In this document: positions 12,042 to 13,342 of the stretch, piece after piece
Position numbering within the stretch: position 1 is the stretch's first letter
Layout: every line of letters starts with the position of its first letter
DNA from: an uncultured Lachnospiraceae bacterium
Lineage (GTDB): Bacteria > Bacillota > Clostridia > Lachnospirales > Lachnospiraceae
Reading direction: 5' to 3'
Assembly: GCA_910580195.1 (NCBI GenBank)
Contig: CAJTWA010000071.1
Location: forward strand, 1-13,342
Length of the DNA stretch: 13,342 bases
Made by a program: the position numbers and the translations under genes
The notes under the pieces: generated by a model
Told to the model about the DNA's origin: nothing
Databases searched by the model: none
The model's input: the letters and a program-made list of their open reading frames with translations, nothing else

Positions 12042-13181
12042 ATGCAGGAATTCAGCTTCAGTACGAGGATATTTTTCGGGGAGGGCGCATTGGAACGTTT
12101 GCGCCGGGTAGAAGGGCGCAGGGTCCTGATTGTCACGGACCGTTTCATGGTGCAGATAGGGGCAGTGGAAAAGGTGGTTTCTTACCTGACAAGGTGCGAA
12201 GTCACGGTATTTGACGGCGTAGTGCCGGATCCGCCCATTGAGGTGGTAGCTGCAGGCGTCGACGCATTTGCAGGGTGCCAAGCGGAAACGGTGATTGCCG
12301 TAGGCGGCGGGTCTACCATTGATGCGGCAAAGGCCATACGCGCCATTGCCAAGAAAGTCCTCCATGTGGAAACGGACAAGATGGAGTGCTTTGCCGTGCC
12401 TACCACCAGCGGCACAGGATCCGAGGTTACGGATTATGCGGTAATTACCGACAGCGCCCGGGGCGTTAAGTACCCGCTGGACAGCCAGGCCCTGCGGCCC
12501 CCGGTGGCAATCCTCGACCCATACCTGACAGCCAGCGCGCCTTCTTCCGTGACGGCGGACGCTGGTATGGATGTGCTGACACATGCCCTTGAGGCGTATG
12601 TTTCCACTAACGCCAATGATTTCTCCGACGCTATGTGCGAGAAGGCCATATCCTTGGTATTCCGGTTCCTGCCTTTGGCTTACCGGGACGGCGGGGACCT
12701 GCTTGCCCGGACAAAAATGCAGAACGCCTCCTGCATGGCGGGGCTGGCCTTTAATTCTGCCGGCCTTGGCATAAACCACAGCCTTGCCCATGCCATTGGC
12801 GGGAAATTACATATTGCCCATGGGCGCATTAATGCGATGCTTTTGCCGAAAGTTATGGCTTTCAATGCGGACTTATCCCATGTGGTGGGCGGGGAATATT
12901 CTGTTGCAGCCAAAAAGTACCAGCGCATTGCGAAAATCATGGATTTCCCGGCGGCCAATGTACGGCTTGGGGTGTCCAATTTAATCCGTGAGATAGAGCG
13001 CCTGAACCATACCTTGAAAATTCCTGCAACCTTAAAGGCTTGGGGAGCTGATATGGCGCAGGTCCGGGAACTGCGGGGGGAATTGGCAGAAGCTGCTTTG
13101 GCAGATGCTACGTATGCTACCAACCCGCGGCGGGCAAGTAAGGAAGATGCTGTGGCCCTTATAGAGCAGGTGATGGGTTAG
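12042..13181 (+). CDS. pduQ: Iron-containing alcohol dehydrogenase, PduQ-like (1-propanol dehydrogenase)
   Basis: A 379-aa group III (iron-dependent) alcohol dehydrogenase. Seen: NAD-binding loop GGGSTIDAAKA, PTTSGTGSEVT, and metal ligands Asp177 and His181 (GMDVLTHALEAY), His246 (INHSLAH) and His260 (IAHGR). Among family members it most resembles PduQ of the propanediol pathway, from memory: the N-terminal FSF-TR pattern, GVKYPL, ILDP, and the C-terminal ALAD-T-TNPR ending. PduQ reduces propanal to 1-propanol and regenerates NAD+; EutG (ethanol) is the closest alternative. The open frame continues upstream to 11817, but that part is translated repeat, not protein. It follows the PocR/AraC pair, which fits control by alcohol or diol signals. 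No shell protein, diol dehydratase or aldehyde dehydrogenase is in the window, so a microcompartment role is unproven. Confidence 0.88.
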   Translation: MQEFSFSTRIFFGEGALERLRRVEGRRVLIVTDRFMVQIGAVEKVVSYLTRCEVTVFDGVVPDPPIEVVAAGVDAFAGCQAETVIAVGGGSTIDAAKAIRAIAKKVLHVETDKMECFAVPTTSGTGSEVTDYAVITDSARGVKYPLDSQALRPPVAILDPYLTASAPSSVTADAGMDVLTHALEAYVSTNANDFSDAMCEKAISLVFRFLPLAYRDGGDLLARTKMQNASCMAGLAFNSAGLGINHSLAHAIGGKLHIAHGRINAMLLPKVMAFNADLSHVVGGEYSVAAKKYQRIAKIMDFPAANVRLGVSNLIREIERLNHTLKIPATLKAWGADMAQVRELRGELAEAALADATYATNPRRASKEDAVALIEQVMG

Positions 13182-13288
13182 CATATGCCGAAGCCAATTT
13201 GTAGTGCCTGAATAGATTTGCTTTGTTTTGGATGGGGCAGCGGGCTGGTAACTTGAGAGGACAATGTTAATGTAGAAATCTTTGGGAC
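13182..13288. other. Non-coding downstream sequence
   Basis: The stretch after the dehydrogenase stop contains no reading frame with a ribosome binding site and no stem plus T-tract terminator. Confidence 0.5.
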
Positions 13289-13342
13289 CGGACGGCAGTT
13301 CAGGGCAGCCCTTCCCCACGCAAACTGGGCAACGTTCCGGCG
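13289..13342 (-). repeat. Right copy of the 54-bp inverted repeat (may continue past the window)
   Basis: The reverse complement of this segment equals 2016-2069 except at 4 positions, without gaps. The match reaches the last base of the window, so the outer boundary is unknown. Confidence 0.9.

Noticed and set aside
11859..12791. 310-residue open frame antisense to the PduQ-like gene
   Set aside because: It is a shadow of the well-conserved dehydrogenase gene and of the repeats, with no recognisable motif.

Overview
The window looks like the chromosome of a strictly anaerobic, mid-GC Gram-positive of the Clostridia, most likely Lachnospiraceae. This is an inference from the gene families (rubredoxin, flavodiiron protein, acyl-CoA dehydrogenase fused to an ETF domain, PocR/AraC regulators), the strong AAGGAGG ribosome binding sites and the sigma-A type promoters. 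No rRNA, tRNA, CRISPR array or intact mobile element is visible.

Layout. (1) 1-1908 is an AT-richer accessory segment: a small protein of unknown function, a terminator-like hairpin, an HD-domain hydrolase, a maltose/galactoside-type O-acetyltransferase, and a HAD phosphatase gene broken off after about 68 codons by a minus-strand remnant of an IS3-type transposase gene. (2) 1909-2330 has no gene. It contains one copy of a 54-bp sequence that recurs inverted at the very end of the window (2016-2069 versus 13289-13342, 50/54 identical). Next to it lies a 261-nt block with only 8 G residues on the + strand. (3) 2332-5671 is an operon behind a near-consensus promoter. It encodes a three-part protein (acyl-CoA dehydrogenase, ETF-alpha FAD domain, rubredoxin), followed by an FprA-type flavodiiron protein. 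(4) 5672-6001 separates convergent operons and holds three imperfect tandem repeats and a 15-bp-stem terminator hairpin. (5) 8947-6002 (minus strand) is a lipoprotein / FecCD permease / ATPase importer of the B12-heme-siderophore class. (6) 8948-9468 is a divergent control region with well-formed promoters on both strands and a long, repeat-containing leader. (7) 9469-13181 encodes a PocR-domain sensor with a histidine-kinase-like C-terminus, an AraC-type response regulator, and an iron-containing alcohol dehydrogenase closely resembling 1-propanol dehydrogenase PduQ.

How the genes may work together. The dehydrogenase fusion and FprA form a plausible covalent electron wire: acyl-CoA to FAD, to ETF-type FAD, to rubredoxin iron, to flavodiiron protein, to O2 or NO. 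This would be an acyl-CoA-driven oxygen- or NO-scavenging system for an anaerobe, and it is the most interesting candidate system here. The second theme is alcohol/aldehyde metabolism of the propanediol type, with a PocR sensor/regulator pair, a PduQ-like dehydrogenase and, divergently, an importer that could supply cobalamin. The sensor kinase lacks the phospho-acceptor histidine and the N-box asparagine, and its partner receiver has lost the usual acidic pair, so signalling may not use phosphotransfer. Repeats sharing a TGTTTCTG core precede both the sensor gene and the dehydrogenase gene.
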